Source of the DNA: Acidobacteriota bacterium
GTDB lineage: Bacteria; Acidobacteriota; Terriglobia; UBA7540
Length of the DNA: 6,167 nucleotides
Assembly: GCA_021789565.1 (NCBI GenBank)
Contig: JAJYJL010000550.1
Span: 1-6,167, forward strand
Reading direction: 5' to 3'
Shown here: piece by piece, positions 6,015-6,167 of the stretch
Layout: every line of letters starts with the position of its first letter
Position numbering within the stretch: the stretch's first letter is position 1
Made by a program: the position numbers and the translations under genes
The notes under the pieces: generated by a model
What the model saw: the letters and a program-made list of their open reading frames with translations, nothing else
What the model was told of the DNA's origin: nothing
Database searches by the model: none

Positions 6015-6029
6015 TACTATTCAATTATG
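6015..6029 (+). promoter_or_regulatory. -10 box placed for a leaderless transcript
   Basis: TACTAT (6015-6020) keeps the key TA...T positions of the -10 consensus and ends 6 bases before the ATG at 6027. Transcription starting 7 bases after the hexamer would begin on the A of ATG. No Shine-Dalgarno precedes this ATG, which fits a leaderless message. No convincing -35 hexamer is seen. Confidence 0.4.
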
Positions 6030-6167
6030 GCAAGAGGTTGGAGTAGTAAGGTTGTAGAAGAACAAATGGAAACTACGGAATCAAAAGAAATAGAATCACA
6101 CCTTCCTCAGATAACCCCTGAACAGCAGCAACGGCAACGACAGCTGGAAAGCCTTGAGCTTTCGCGG
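6027..6167 (+). CDS. Small hypothetical protein starting MARGW, 3' end outside window
   Basis: An ATG at 6027 opens a frame that stays open for 47 codons to the window edge. The visible product is hydrophilic: MARGWSSKVVEEQ, then an acidic stretch rich in Glu and Thr, then a Gln/Arg-rich helix (EQQQRQRQLESLELSR) likely to form a coiled coil or simple amphipathic helix. It resembles short uncharacterised proteins beginning MARGWESKSVE that I recall from Acidobacteriota; that is from memory and unchecked. The DNA is clearly more AT-rich at its start than the neighbouring genes, with codons such as aga, ata and gta. No function can be proposed. It appears to have its own promoter, separate from mtaB. 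Confidence 0.6.
   Translation, partial: MARGWSSKVVEEQMETTESKEIESHLPQITPEQQQRQRQLESLELSR

Noticed and set aside
1..6167. Mobile element, CRISPR array or defence system
   Set aside because: No recombinase, transposase ends, regularly spaced repeats or defence domains are visible on either strand.

Overview
The window reads as ordinary chromosomal housekeeping DNA of a GC-rich bacterium, most likely an acidobacterium. That assignment is an inference. It rests on the protein sequence style (MutS, bS21 and an MtaB beginning with an 'NFGCRA...AD' N-terminus), a bS21 gene paired with a double zinc-ribbon protein, and a truncated small protein at the right edge starting MARGW, which resembles a short hypothetical protein I recall from Acidobacteriota genomes. 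I see no transposase, integrase, CRISPR array, toxin-antitoxin pair or defence gene.

Layout. Positions 1-1059 (+) hold the C-terminal ATPase part of MutS, cut by the left edge. It runs almost directly into anmK (about 1064-2236, +), a peptidoglycan-recycling kinase. Facing them on the minus strand is a two-gene unit, tsaC (3515-2886) followed after 7 bases by a membrane-anchored DUF218/YdcF-type protein (2878-2279). A 230-base divergent region (3516-3745) carries a good sigma70-like promoter for rpsU (bS21, 3746-3943, +), followed by a small double zinc-ribbon gene (4009-4308, +). The 244 bases between that gene and mtaB (4553-5920, +) are not empty: they can form a strikingly well-paired branched RNA (core 4375-4486) with competing alternative pairings. 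After mtaB, a promoter-like -10 box lies just ahead of the ATG of a small, apparently leaderless gene (6027 to beyond the right edge).

How the genes relate. TsaC makes the threonylcarbamoyl-AMP used for t6A at tRNA position 37, and MtaB methylthiolates t6A to ms2t6A. Two steps of one anticodon-loop modification pathway therefore flank a ribosomal protein gene. MutS (mismatch repair), AnmK (anhydro-MurNAc recycling) and the DUF218 protein (cell envelope family) are unrelated to that theme.

The feature most deserving follow-up is the unexplained structured RNA element upstream of mtaB. Next are the dyad inside the rpsU promoter and the leaderless start at 6027.
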